The notes: generated from the letters alone by a model not told the origin. Shown: positions 8,414-16,923, counted from the first letter of the stretch. The stretch is 45,661 nucleotides of DNA from Corallococcus sicarius (GCF_003611735.1 NZ_RAWG01000039.1:1-45661); one strand, 5' to 3'. A program made the numbers and translations.

Positions 8414-8824
8414 ACGTGGGCGCAACGGCGGTGGCTCAGGGACTTCAACCAACCCCGCATCGAGACGCACGTGGGCGTGTCGAAGGTGGACCTCCGGTAC
8501 GCCGACGTCCTCGTCATCGAGGCGCGCCCCCCACCGGGTCAGCCACCTCGGGTGGAGACGTTCAGCTTCAAGAGCCGGAATCTGGCCGTTCTGGATGAAG
8601 ATGCGTTGCCTGTGCAGGTGAGAACGGACGCCAGCAACGCAATGCAGCATTACGGTGGAACGCTGAAGATTCTTCGGGACGGCATGCGACAGCAGGCGGA
8701 GGTCCGGAGGGTGCGCCTCGTCTACGAGGGCCAGGAGCTTCTGCCCAGAGAACGCGACATGCTCATAGATGCGGCGAACGACGCGCAGCTTCGGAACAAG
8801 GGCGTGGAGGTACTGTTCCAATGA
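8414..8824 (+). pseudogene. Orphan toxin C-terminal domain (5'-truncated copy B)
   Basis: In-frame similarity to the toxin at 535-2718 begins just after a stop codon at 8411-8413 (AQRRWL.DF.QPRIETHV, with one substitution after WL) and continues to the common end KGVEVLFQ and the ATGA overlap with the next gene. The lipoprotein signal and the ~600-residue delivery region are missing. A GTG at 8471 could start a 117-residue protein but has no clear ribosome binding site. The candidate active-site strands (VDLRYADVLVIEA, VETFSFKSRNL) are intact, with no internal stop. It resembles the orphan toxin/immunity modules known from contact-dependent inhibition loci: silent, but usable by recombination into the full gene. 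Whether any protein is made is unknown. Confidence 0.75.
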
Positions 8825-10161
8825 AGATGACGACGCTGACGCTCCATGACTTGAACAAGGTGGATTGCCTGCGCTTCTTGTTCAATGGGGCTTTCAATTC
8901 AGGGAATGGAGTCGAGTCCGAATTGGCCCCGTTCCTTGATGCTCTTGAGAAACATGCTGGCGGCTGGATGCCGACTTTTGTCAAGACGAGTCGGAGGCGG
9001 AAATACTCCCGAGATGCCGTGTGGCGAGCGATTGAGGAACGGCGCGACGACTACGGCTCAATCATCGGGCTGTTCCGTTCGGAGGATCCCGGCGTGTCGC
9101 TGTCGCTCACTCTTGGCCTTACACAGGTGGAGCCCGACTTGCGCGTCAGGCTCAGTGTTCAGCCACTCTCTTTCTTCGCGGAGGAGGAGGCTTGTCGCAG
9201 CTTTGTAGCAATGGCCAGAGCTTGGGCTCATCGGTATCCTCCTCATCACGCAACAGCGCACAGCGCGGCGGATCGGCAGCTCGCGGACTTCCCATTCTTC
9301 GGTCGTGATGATGAGACTTACAAGAGGGATGGGTTCGATAAGATTTACGAGCTGTGTTGGTTGAACATCTTCGGTCCAAAGCTGGTGGAGTCCGTAGGCC
9401 GGGAGCGGATGCTCTCGACGCCTGCGCACCTCGTGGAGGAACTCCCCAACGGCTCCGTCCTCCTGGTGCTGCGTCCCACTGCCGCCGACTTCGACAGTGA
9501 GGAAGCGCGCGTGGCGCAGGCCCGAGCCCATGTCCACCTGCGGCCGGACCTCGACTTCGACACGCTGCTGCGCACGCTGAGAGAGCGCAGCGCCGCGCTC
9601 GTACCCGTCGAGCCGCGCTTCCACCCTGATGTCGCGCCGCTCTTTTCACGGTTGCCGGACGCGTTCGCCATCAGCGAGCGGCAACGGAAGATCGCCGAAC
9701 TCAACGCCTTCCGGCCGGCCGAGCCGGAGGAGTGGCTGCCAGTCGCGTTGCCGTCAGATGTAGAGAACCCGGAGCGTGTCCGTAGCCACTATGACGACCT
9801 GTCCGAGGGCCTCGTGGCGGTGCTTCACACGGAGGTGCCCTCCATCATGAAGGAGACGCCCGAGTCTCTCACGGACCTCGACTTCCACTTCTGGAAGACC
9901 CACTTCCCCGAGCGGTATACGCGCGAGGTCCTCGACGGACACACGATACCGGCGTTGGGTGCCTACCTGGGAGACGTGCTGGTGCGGCGGTTGGGCGGGA
10001 CGTGGGTCTTGCGGCAGAAGCTGGAGGAGTCGCAGGTGCGCGTCGGCCAGCGCGTCTGGTTACCCTTCCTCCGCGCGCGTCGGTACATGCAGTCCCGCCA
10101 CGCCCTCCTGAACTACTCGCTCACGCAATTCTTCCGGGAAGTGGCGCGGCACCCCTCCTGA
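8440..10161 (+). repeat. Long direct repeat, copy B
   Basis: This is the same-orientation counterpart of 2344-4055. Similarity starts near 8419 within the truncated toxin domain and ends with the immunity gene. Two highly similar arms (8456-8587 and 9364-10020) enclose a divergent middle. Confidence 0.85.
8821..10161 (+). CDS. Putative immunity protein, orphan module (copy B)
   Basis: The product has 446 residues, the same length as copy A at 2715-4055. Residues 1 to about 182 differ at many positions (GAFNSGNGVESEL against GAFDSSRGVEHGL, for example), while residues from WLNIFGPKLV to TWVLRQK are almost identical; the last ~35 residues vary again (HALLNYSLTQFFREVARHPS). The frame is intact and ATG overlaps the stop of the orphan toxin domain. 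Keeping a complete immunity gene beside a truncated toxin would protect against neighbours that carry the matching toxin. Transcription would have to start in 8214-8820, where I see no convincing promoter. Confidence 0.65.
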   Translation: MKMTTLTLHDLNKVDCLRFLFNGAFNSGNGVESELAPFLDALEKHAGGWMPTFVKTSRRRKYSRDAVWRAIEERRDDYGSIIGLFRSEDPGVSLSLTLGLTQVEPDLRVRLSVQPLSFFAEEEACRSFVAMARAWAHRYPPHHATAHSAADRQLADFPFFGRDDETYKRDGFDKIYELCWLNIFGPKLVESVGRERMLSTPAHLVEELPNGSVLLVLRPTAADFDSEEARVAQARAHVHLRPDLDFDTLLRTLRERSAALVPVEPRFHPDVAPLFSRLPDAFAISERQRKIAELNAFRPAEPEEWLPVALPSDVENPERVRSHYDDLSEGLVAVLHTEVPSIMKETPESLTDLDFHFWKTHFPERYTREVLDGHTIPALGAYLGDVLVRRLGGTWVLRQKLEESQVRVGQRVWLPFLRARRYMQSRHALLNYSLTQFFREVARHPS

Positions 10162-10199
10162 CACAGGCGCGAGGAGACACATGCGACAACACCCTGGAG

Positions 10200-10223
10200 G
10201 CCGGCACCCCGAAGGTGTCCGGC
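10200..10223 (+). terminator. Hairpin after copy B immunity gene
   Basis: GCCGGCACC and GGTGTCCGGC pair around a 5-base loop with one bulged T. It lies between two convergent genes, 38 bases after the immunity stop. No T-run follows, so it is only a candidate terminator. Confidence 0.35.
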
Positions 10224-10304
10224 ATCCAGTGTGTCTGACGTCAGAGCGGCCCGACCCGCCTCCGGCAAGCGACGCCAGACCCACGGGCCTCCGCTTGTCG
10301 CGGA

Positions 10305-10508
10305 CTACTTGTCCGTGGCGTCCTCGATCTTGTCGCCGGCGCTCTCCACGGCGTCTTCCGTCTTGTCGGCGGCCTTCTCGGCGGCGTTCTCCGTCTTGTC
10401 GCCGGCCTCCTCGACGTCGTCCTTCGCGGCCTCGCGGGTGTTGCGGTGGCAACCCACACCGGCGACCAGGGAGCCCAGCGTCACGGCCAGCAGCGTCAGC
10501 TTCTTCAT
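10305..10508 (-). CDS. Small lipoprotein with LEA-like 11-residue repeats
   Basis: The product has 67 residues. ATG 10508 has AAGGAG about 10 bases upstream. MKKLTLLAVTLGSLVAGVGC is a lipoprotein signal with Cys20. The rest is highly charged and Ala-rich, and contains three tandem 11-residue units: AGDKTENAAEK, AADKTEDAVES, AGDKIEDATDK. That period and composition resemble group 3 LEA proteins and hydrophilins, which protect during desiccation or stress. The mature form should be an amphipathic helix tethered to a membrane. A stress-protective or envelope-spacer role is inference. It is convergent with the immunity gene and divergent from the esterase gene. Confidence 0.75.
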   Translation of the reverse strand: MKKLTLLAVTLGSLVAGVGCHRNTREAAKDDVEEAGDKTENAAEKAADKTEDAVESAGDKIEDATDK

Positions 10509-10724
10509 TCGGTGCGACTCCTTTTCTGAGGGACCCCGGAGTATCGGTACCGGGGTCCGCTGTGCGGGGCGCAAGGTAGGCACTGTCCACCCACTGCCAA
10601 GTGGCATGTCCCCCGGTACCTTGCGCCCGTGCCGCCGGTAGGTGCGCTGACGGTGTCGGAGGACGCTGTTACCGTACGCCTTCGCGTGGGGGCCCTGCCC
10701 GAGCCCCCCGGAGGCCCACCCTTC

Positions 10725-12284
10725 ATGTCCTCATCCCGGCCCTCACGGCCCGCCCTGCTGCTCGTCCTGGCCCTGGTGACCCTCTGGGGCTGTCAGTCCG
10801 ACACCCAGCCGCCCGCGAAGCAGCTCTTCTCCGACGTGCAGTTCGACCTGACGGTGCCGCCGGAGACGCCCGCCGACGCCGCCCTCTTCCTCACCGGCCC
10901 CAGCGCCACCTTCGGCGGGCCGGACGGGACCGGCCTGGAGATGGTCTACCAGGGCGGCCGCGTCTTCAGCCTCAAGGCCCGCCTGCCCAAGGACACCGCC
11001 TTCAGCTACGCGGTGCGGATGACGGCGCCGTCCGCGCAGGTGGCGCTGGACGCGGCCGGAGCCCCGGAGGCGGACCGCTCCATCTCCGTGCACGAGGACG
11101 AGGAGCGCGTCGCGCTGGAGGTGGAGCGCTTCGGTCCCGCGGCCGGAGAGACGGGCGCGCGGACGGTGTTCGTCGTCCAGGTGCCGGACATCACGCCCCG
11201 TGAAGACACGGTGTACCTGACGGGGAACCAGCCGGAGCTGGGGAACTGGAACGGCGCGCAGGTGGCACTCTCCCGCGCCGTGGACAATGCCTATGCTGGC
11301 TCCGTCATCTTCGCGGAAGGGACGGATCTGGAGTTCAAGGTAACCCGCGGTTCCTGGGAGAAGGTGGAGAAGAGCGCCACGGGTGCGGAGGTGGGCAACC
11401 ACACCTTCAAGACGGGCAGCGGCTTCGAGCGCGTGTCCCTGACGGTGGGCGGCTGGGCGGACCTCACGCCCCCTCCCCCTCCGCCGGATCCGACGCTCAC
11501 CGGCGACGTGCGCTTCCTGCGCAACGTGACGCCCACGGACACGACGCTCAAGCCGCGCGACGTCATCGTCTGGTTGCCGCCCGGCTACGACGCGAACCCC
11601 ACGCGCCGCTACCCGGTGCTGTACATGCACGACGGCCAGAACCTGATGGACGTCGTCACCGCGTTCGCCGGGGAGTGGAAGGTGGACGAGACGGCGCAGA
11701 CGCTGGTGGAGGGCGGGCAGGTGGAGCCGCTCATCATCGTGGGCGTCTACAACGTCGGTAACGACCGCATCGCGGAGTACACGCCGGTGCCCTTCCCGCC
11801 CAAGTACCCGGATGCGGGCCGCGCGGACGCCTACGGCCAGTTCCTCATCAAGGACCTGAAGCCGCGCATCGACGCGGAGTTCCGGACGAAGCCGGGGCCG
11901 GAGTTCACCGGGCTCGCGGGCTCGTCGCTGGGCGGGCTGGTGTCCCTGTCGCTGGGCCTGAAGCACCCGGAGGTCTTCAGCCGCCTGGGCGTGGTGTCGC
12001 CGTCGGTGTGGTGGGCGGACCGGGACATCGTGAAGACGGTGGAGGCGCTGACCACGAAGCCCGCGCTGCGCATCTGGGAGGACATCGGCACGAACGAAGG
12101 CACCGGCAGCGAGGCGGAGTCGGTGGCGGATGCCCAGGCGCTGCGCGACGCGCTGGTGGCCAAGGGCTGGGTGCCCGACGTCGACCTGAAGTACACGGTG
12201 GTGGACGGCGGCAAGCACGCCGAGGCGGACTGGGCCGCGCGCTTCGGCGACATCCTGCGCTTCCTCTACCCCGCGGTGCCGTGA
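10725..12284 (+). CDS. Lipoprotein esterase (esterase D/IroE-like) with CBM20-like domain
   Basis: The product has 519 residues. ATG 10725 gives a lipoprotein signal ending WGC (Cys23); an upstream in-frame ATG would bury it. Residues 25-140 form a beta-rich region. About 147-243 read like a starch-binding CBM20 module (TVYLTGNQPELGNWNG). A Pro-rich linker (PPPPPPDP) leads to a C-terminal alpha/beta hydrolase of the putative esterase family: RYPVLYMHDGQN, the nucleophile elbow GSSLGG with Ser401, SPSVWWAD, and a late His in GGKHAEADW. It probably hydrolyses an ester at the cell surface, perhaps on a polysaccharide or siderophore; the substrate is not evident. Its stop overlaps the next start (GTGA). 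Confidence 0.85.
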   Translation: MSSSRPSRPALLLVLALVTLWGCQSDTQPPAKQLFSDVQFDLTVPPETPADAALFLTGPSATFGGPDGTGLEMVYQGGRVFSLKARLPKDTAFSYAVRMTAPSAQVALDAAGAPEADRSISVHEDEERVALEVERFGPAAGETGARTVFVVQVPDITPREDTVYLTGNQPELGNWNGAQVALSRAVDNAYAGSVIFAEGTDLEFKVTRGSWEKVEKSATGAEVGNHTFKTGSGFERVSLTVGGWADLTPPPPPPDPTLTGDVRFLRNVTPTDTTLKPRDVIVWLPPGYDANPTRRYPVLYMHDGQNLMDVVTAFAGEWKVDETAQTLVEGGQVEPLIIVGVYNVGNDRIAEYTPVPFPPKYPDAGRADAYGQFLIKDLKPRIDAEFRTKPGPEFTGLAGSSLGGLVSLSLGLKHPEVFSRLGVVSPSVWWADRDIVKTVEALTTKPALRIWEDIGTNEGTGSEAESVADAQALRDALVAKGWVPDVDLKYTVVDGGKHAEADWAARFGDILRFLYPAVP

Positions 12285-12610
12285 CGTCCGCGCCGCCCCC
12301 CACCACCCCGGATGGGCGCTACCTGGTGGTGGATGGGCGGCTGTGGCGTCGCTCCAACCCGGCGCTCGGGCCCCGGCAGCGGGAGCTGCTGGTGGCCGCG
12401 CTGATGCGGGCCCGCGCGGACGTGGGCCGGGCGAAGCGCGCGAAGGATGCCGCCGCTGAACGCCACGCCCGCGCCCGCGTCCACCGCGCCAAGGTGGGCC
12501 TGGGCGAGCGCGGCCCGCCGTGGTGGACCGACGGGGCCCGGGACTTCAACCGGCACCTCGTGCGCAACACGCCGTATGCGGCGTGGTTCCAGGCCCTCGC
12601 CATCCCCTGA
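12281..12610 (+). CDS. Conserved small hypothetical protein
   Basis: The product has 109 residues and starts at GTG 12281, overlapping the esterase stop by four bases, so translation is coupled. It reads YLVVDGRLWRRSNPALG, then an Arg/Ala-rich helical segment, then VGLGERGPPWWTDGARDFNRHLVRNTPYAAWF. I recognise this pattern (VDGRLWRRSNP, GERGPxWW, NTPYAxW) from many proteobacterial hypothetical proteins, but no function is known to me. It has no signal peptide, so it is cytoplasmic. Confidence 0.7.
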   Translation: MTSAPPPTTPDGRYLVVDGRLWRRSNPALGPRQRELLVAALMRARADVGRAKRAKDAAAERHARARVHRAKVGLGERGPPWWTDGARDFNRHLVRNTPYAAWFQALAIP

Positions 12611-12643
12611 ACTGTCGTCTCCCCCAAACCAAGGAAGTGCGTC

Positions 12644-13903
12644 ATGCGTCACGCGTGGAACCGGATGTCCTTGTGGTTCGTGCCGTCGCTGTTGCTCGCC
12701 GCGTGTGGTCCGACCCAAGAGCCGGGGGAGCCCGGGGAGTCGCCGCAGGTGGGCGAGAGCACGCAGGCCGTGCTGTACCCGCCGCCGGTGCCGTCCAGCG
12801 GCAACATCGTGGACAGCACGGCGTTCCTGGGCCCGGTGGGGCTCAACGACGCCGTGCAGACGCGCTTCACCACGAACCCGCAGTACCTGTCCTTCAACTT
12901 CAGGGTGGCCGCCGGCGCGCAGGTGCGCCTGGAGGTGACGCACCTGGGCAGCAGCATGGGCCTGGACACGGGCCTGTTCATCTATGGCCCCCGGGATGCC
13001 AATGGCAGCTACGGCACCACGCTGCGCGCGCAGGACGACGACGCGGGCTATGGCGCGTTGAGCAAGGTGAACGGCCTGACGCTGGCGCAGGGCGGCGAGT
13101 ACCTGGCGGTGGTGAGCACCGGCACGGGCGCGGGCAAGCAGTTCCGCCTGGCCCTGGGCTGTCTCAACGGCGCCTGCGCGGAGCCGTCGCTGTTCACGGC
13201 CTGTGACCTGGACGTGGCCACGCGCATCGAGGTGTGTGACGAGAGCGTGGTGGAGGCGCAGGGGGTGACGCCCGCGCAGGCGCTGCCCCAGTGCACGGAC
13301 GCGCAGGACGCGCACGACGCCTACGTGTCTCAGTGCGTGCTGTCCTCCGGCGCGAAGCCCTGGTGCGCGAACGGCGAGGCGGCCTTTACCTCCAGGATGT
13401 GGCCGGTGTGCAAGGACTTCTACTACCGCTACTACGGCGCGGGGCCGCTGCCCCTCACGCAGCTGCCGCTGAGCAGCACGCTCCAGGCGACGCAGGCGAC
13501 GGGCCACACGCGCTGCAAGACGGGTGAGAACTGGTGTGATGAGTCCCTGTGGACGCTCAACGTGCCCTCCGTGGCGGGCACGCCGCCCGTGTCCCTGGAC
13601 GTCGTGGCCGAGGGCGCCTTCGCGTCCATCCCGGCGCTGTACGCCCAGGAGGCCCCGCAGTTCGAGCGCCTCGCGGACCTGACGTACGCGCAGTTCACCA
13701 GCCGCCTGGACTACTTCTTCCCGGAGCTGGCGCAGGCGCTGCCGGGCGCGCTGGGCAACGGCACCGAGGTGCCCCAGGTGGCGGACTTCTACGCGGACAT
13801 TCCGGTGGCGCCGGGCGCCAAGGACTACCACCACGTCTACGTCGTCTACTTCCCCGTGTCGCACCAGACGGCGGTGTTCTGGTTCATCCAGCACGAGATT
13901 TGA
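12644..13903 (+). CDS. Lipoprotein of unknown function
   Basis: The product has 419 residues. The signal MRHAWNRMSLWF...LLLAAC places the lipidated Cys at 21, followed by a Pro/Glu-rich linker. Residues about 50-185 look like a prepeptidase-type beta domain (AGAQVRLEVTHLGSSMGLDTGLFIYG, GGEYLAVVSTG). The C-terminal 230 residues contain many Cys, for example ACDLDVATRIEVCDES and HTRCKTGENWCDES, consistent with disulfides outside the cytoplasm, and Tyr-rich HHVYVVYFPVSHQTAVFWF near the end. No catalytic motif is recognised. The gene starts 33 bases after the previous one and faces the radical SAM gene, 39 bases away. Confidence 0.75.
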   Translation: MRHAWNRMSLWFVPSLLLAACGPTQEPGEPGESPQVGESTQAVLYPPPVPSSGNIVDSTAFLGPVGLNDAVQTRFTTNPQYLSFNFRVAAGAQVRLEVTHLGSSMGLDTGLFIYGPRDANGSYGTTLRAQDDDAGYGALSKVNGLTLAQGGEYLAVVSTGTGAGKQFRLALGCLNGACAEPSLFTACDLDVATRIEVCDESVVEAQGVTPAQALPQCTDAQDAHDAYVSQCVLSSGAKPWCANGEAAFTSRMWPVCKDFYYRYYGAGPLPLTQLPLSSTLQATQATGHTRCKTGENWCDESLWTLNVPSVAGTPPVSLDVVAEGAFASIPALYAQEAPQFERLADLTYAQFTSRLDYFFPELAQALPGALGNGTEVPQVADFYADIPVAPGAKDYHHVYVVYFPVSHQTAVFWFIQHEI

Positions 13904-13923
13904 GTCAGCGGCCCGTGAGGCCC

Positions 13924-13962
13924 GCGTGCGGCAGGCCTTCGCCTAGAAGGCGTACCGCACGC
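13924..13962. terminator. Hairpin between convergent genes, overlapping a stop codon
   Basis: GCGTGCGG (13924-13931) pairs exactly with CCGCACGC (13955-13962), and an inner CGCCT/AGGCG pair forms a second stem. The stop of the radical SAM gene lies in the inner loop. No T-run is present; it could serve both strands. Confidence 0.35.
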
Positions 13963-15070
13963 GGCAGTACGGCAGGTGGCGGGCGAGCAGGTCCTTGAAC
14001 TCCGCCACGTGGCGCCCCTTGAACCCGGTGCGGTAGCGCACGTTGACGCCGCCGCCCTGGGACACCTTCGTCTCTTGGGTCTCCGGGGTCCACAGCACCG
14101 CCTCCGCCTTCGGGTGCCAGCGCAGGTTCACCTCGTGCAGGCCGGCGTTGTGCGTGAGGAAGATGATCTCACACGCGAGCTGCGCCTTCGCCTTCGCGCC
14201 GATGCCGGCATCCACCTGCTGGAACAGCTCCGCGTACGCGGCCTGCCAGCCTTCCTGGAGCACGACGGGGGAGAAGTTGAGGTGCACCTCGTAGCCGGCG
14301 GCCACGAAGTCGTCGATGGCGGCGATGCGCTCCGCGATGGGGTCCGTGCGCACGTCCAGGAGCTTCGCCTGCGCGTGGGGCATCAGGCTGAAGCGGACGC
14401 GCGTCTTGCCCTGGGGCTCGTAGGTGAGCAGCTCGCGGTTGACCCGCTTGGTGGCGAAGCTGCCCTTGGCATTGGGGAGCGTGGTGAACAGCCGCACCAG
14501 GTCCCGCACGTTGTCGCTCAGGGCCGCGTCCGCGGAGCAGTCGCTGTTGCAGCCGATGTCGTAGACCCAGCAGCGGGGGTCCACGCTGTTGGGCGCAAGC
14601 TTGGGCCCCCGCTTGTGCGCGTGCTTGCGCAGGGCCTCCGAGATGCGGTCGATGTTCACGAACACCGTGACGGGGTTCGCATAGCCCTTGTTGCGCGGGA
14701 CGTAGCAGTACGCGCACGCCATCACGCAGCCGTTGGCGGTGGAGGGGGCGATGAAGTCCGAGCTCCGGTCGTTGGCGACGAAGGACAGCGTCTTCTTCAC
14801 GCCCAGCACCAGCGTGCTGCCCTTGATGCGGTTCCACGCCTCCACGTTGCCAGCGTTGCCGAACAGGCCGGGGATGTTCTGGTGGGAGGGCACCTCCACC
14901 CGCTCCGCGTCCGGGAAGCGCGCCAGGATTTCCCGGCCGCGCGCGTGCTCCACCACGCCCGGCTCCAGGTAGATGCGCGCCACCTTGAGCAACCTGTCGA
15001 GCGGCCCGGGTCCGGGAGGCGGCACCCGGACGGGCGCCGGGGGTGGGGAGAACAGGTCGAGGTTCGTCAC
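13943..15070 (-). CDS. Spore photoproduct lyase family radical SAM protein
   Basis: The product has 375 residues. The radical SAM cluster motif is CVMACAYC (CX3CX2C). Around it run VYLEP-like N-terminal sequence, RSSDFIAPSTANG, VFVNIDRISEAL, and DIGCNSDCSADAALSDNV, which corresponds to the region holding the hydrogen-donor Cys of SplB. Spore photoproduct lyase repairs thymine dimers of endospores; this subfamily also occurs in organisms without endospores, so the substrate here is uncertain. I chose GTG 15070 (VTNLDLFSPPP), because the longer reading would enter the neighbouring gene and the next Val upstream is GTT. No clear ribosome binding site is seen. It is transcribed in the same direction as the GH88 gene, 98 bases downstream of it. 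Confidence 0.85.
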   Translation of the reverse strand: MTNLDLFSPPPAPVRVPPPGPGPLDRLLKVARIYLEPGVVEHARGREILARFPDAERVEVPSHQNIPGLFGNAGNVEAWNRIKGSTLVLGVKKTLSFVANDRSSDFIAPSTANGCVMACAYCYVPRNKGYANPVTVFVNIDRISEALRKHAHKRGPKLAPNSVDPRCWVYDIGCNSDCSADAALSDNVRDLVRLFTTLPNAKGSFATKRVNRELLTYEPQGKTRVRFSLMPHAQAKLLDVRTDPIAERIAAIDDFVAAGYEVHLNFSPVVLQEGWQAAYAELFQQVDAGIGAKAKAQLACEIIFLTHNAGLHEVNLRWHPKAEAVLWTPETQETKVSQGGGVNVRYRTGFKGRHVAEFKDLLARHLPYCRVRYAF

Positions 15071-15168
15071 AGGGGCGGATGTAACCGCCTCCGGGGCCCG
15101 ACGCACCTCCTGGCGGCCCTCCCCCCACGCAGGGCGGGCCGCCAGGCGCAAAAGCAGCCCCCTGCCCC

Positions 15169-16923
15169 TCAGCGCTCGGACGTCGTGGGCTCCAGCGAGA
15201 AGGGCTCCGGGACGTCCAGCTGCTCCCACAGCGCGTCCGGCAGCTTCTCCGCGCGCGCCACGGCCGGGGGCTGCTTGGGCGAGTACACGCGGTGGCTGTT
15301 GACGCGGAACTCACTGTCCTCGGTGGTGGCGATGACCGCGGCGCGGCCCAGGTCGTTGATGAACGGCCCATCCGAGCGGAAGGCGACGTTGTTCACGAGC
15401 TGCACCTCCGCGGCGCCGGGGACCGTGACCCAGACGCTGTAGCGCCTCGCCACCAGGTCCACGCTCAGGCGGAAGTGGTCCGTCCGGCCGCGCACGTAGG
15501 GGATCCGCCTGAGCCACGACCAGCCCGCGCCGTTGCGCGCCTGGTAGATGCCGTCCGTGCTCAGGCGCACCGCGAGGTTCAGGCGTGAGAAGGAGGTGAC
15601 CTCCGTGGAGGAGTCCGTCCAGCCCACGACGCCGCCGTCGATGACGTCCCGCAGCGGGGTGAGGTCGAACTCCACGGCACGGGTGCCGGTGTTGTTCGTG
15701 CCCAGCAGGTGCTGGCTGCGGGAGAAGGACAGCTTCGCGTACCAGGGGTAGTTGGGGCGCGGGTTGAAGCGCAGCAGCGCCTCCAGGAAGTAGTAGTCGC
15801 CGTAGATGAGGCTGACATCGATCTCCTGGCCCGCGGGCAGGTTGCCCACGCCGTGCAGCAGCAGGCCGGGGCTGTTGGTGCCCTGCGCGAGGTACGCGGG
15901 CGACACCAGCGAGTCCAGCATGCCCAGCGCGGCGGTGCGGTAGCGCGTGCGCCGGGTGGCGTCCGTCTCCAGGCCGCTCAGCTCCAGCAGCGCAGAGGCG
16001 ACGATGGCCGCGGCGGAGGAGTCCTTGTACTGCATGGGGGCATTGAAGTCCCAGTTGGGCACGAGGTCCGCGGGCAGGTTCGCCAGGTAGTAGTCCGTCA
16101 CCCGGCGCGCGGCCGTGAGGAAGCGCGCGTCGCCCGTGTAGCGGTACATCATGCTGTAGCCGTAGATGAGCCACGCCTGGCCGCGCGCCCAGGTGGAGGT
16201 GGTGGAGTAGCCCTGGTAGGTGCCGCGCGAGCGGATGGTGCCGTCCGCGCGGTAGTCCACGTAGTGGAACGAGCTGCCGTCAGGGCGCACCGCGTCCGCG
16301 AGCGTCTTGAGCGCGTGGTTGATGGCCATGGCGCGGTACGCGGGCCGGCCGTTCTGGGAGGCCCAGAGCAGCAACTGGAGGTCCACCATCGTGTCGGTGA
16401 CGAGCGGGATGTTCCAGTTCGGGTTCCAATCACAACAGTCGATGATGCCAATCTGGCTGTTGTAGCGCGTGGCCAGCGAGTCGGCGGAGGTGAGCAGCAC
16501 GTCGCGGTAGTAGGTGTTGCCGGTGAGCCTCCACGCCTCGCCGTAGCTCGTGTACATCTTGAAGCCCAGGTCGTGCGTCTCCGTGTTGGTCTTCTGGACC
16601 TCCAACGGGCGCGTCCACAGGTCCGCGCGCTCGCGCCAGATGGGCTCACTGGCCACCTGGAACATGAGCCACATGCTCCCGGGGAAGAAGCCCTGGGTCC
16701 AGGCGATGCGGTCCGTGTTGGCCACAGTCGTCCAGGTGCCGTTGGACAGCGACGACTTCGGAGAGCGGGTGACGCCTGGCAACTCCGCGGTCGTGTCCGC
16801 GAGCTGCGCGCGAGCGAAGGTCAGCACCCGCACGGCGTCCGCGTCCGTGAAGGCCAGCGCCGCGGGCGCCACCATCGCGCCCAGCAAACACCCCAGCCCT
16901 GCTCCAATCCTGCTCAATCCCAT
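15169..16923 (-). CDS. Secreted GH88 unsaturated glucuronyl hydrolase with extra C-terminal domain
   Basis: The product has 584 residues. The signal peptide is about residues 1-24 (cleavage after APAALA). The GH88 alpha/alpha barrel is clear: ETHDLGFKMYTSYGEAW with Asp118, VTDTMVDLQLLLWAS with Asp177, STWARGQAWLIYGYS, KDSSAAAIVASALLEL and YGDYYFLEALLR. Asp118 and Asp177 match the catalytic pair of Bacillus UGL. Such enzymes remove unsaturated uronic acid from oligosaccharides made by polysaccharide lyases. Residues beyond about 400 form an added beta-rich domain (VEFDLTPLRDVIDG, FRLSVDLVARRYSVWV), perhaps for carbohydrate binding. ATG 16923 has GGGGAGG 5 bases upstream, but that site is inside a hairpin (16925-16958). 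No lyase gene is nearby. Confidence 0.9.
   Translation of the reverse strand: MGLSRIGAGLGCLLGAMVAPAALAFTDADAVRVLTFARAQLADTTAELPGVTRSPKSSLSNGTWTTVANTDRIAWTQGFFPGSMWLMFQVASEPIWRERADLWTRPLEVQKTNTETHDLGFKMYTSYGEAWRLTGNTYYRDVLLTSADSLATRYNSQIGIIDCCDWNPNWNIPLVTDTMVDLQLLLWASQNGRPAYRAMAINHALKTLADAVRPDGSSFHYVDYRADGTIRSRGTYQGYSTTSTWARGQAWLIYGYSMMYRYTGDARFLTAARRVTDYYLANLPADLVPNWDFNAPMQYKDSSAAAIVASALLELSGLETDATRRTRYRTAALGMLDSLVSPAYLAQGTNSPGLLLHGVGNLPAGQEIDVSLIYGDYYFLEALLRFNPRPNYPWYAKLSFSRSQHLLGTNNTGTRAVEFDLTPLRDVIDGGVVGWTDSSTEVTSFSRLNLAVRLSTDGIYQARNGAGWSWLRRIPYVRGRTDHFRLSVDLVARRYSVWVTVPGAAEVQLVNNVAFRSDGPFINDLGRAAVIATTEDSEFRVNSHRVYSPKQPPAVARAEKLPDALWEQLDVPEPFSLEPTTSER

Noticed and set aside
8410-8598. ATG at 8410 as start of copy B
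   Set aside because: It is in a different frame from the toxin domain; the toxin frame has a stop at 8411.
12266-13894. Long open frame on the minus strand opposite two lipoprotein-region genes
   Set aside because: Its translation is Arg/His/Leu-rich low-complexity sequence mirroring the real plus-strand genes; high GC keeps antisense frames open.
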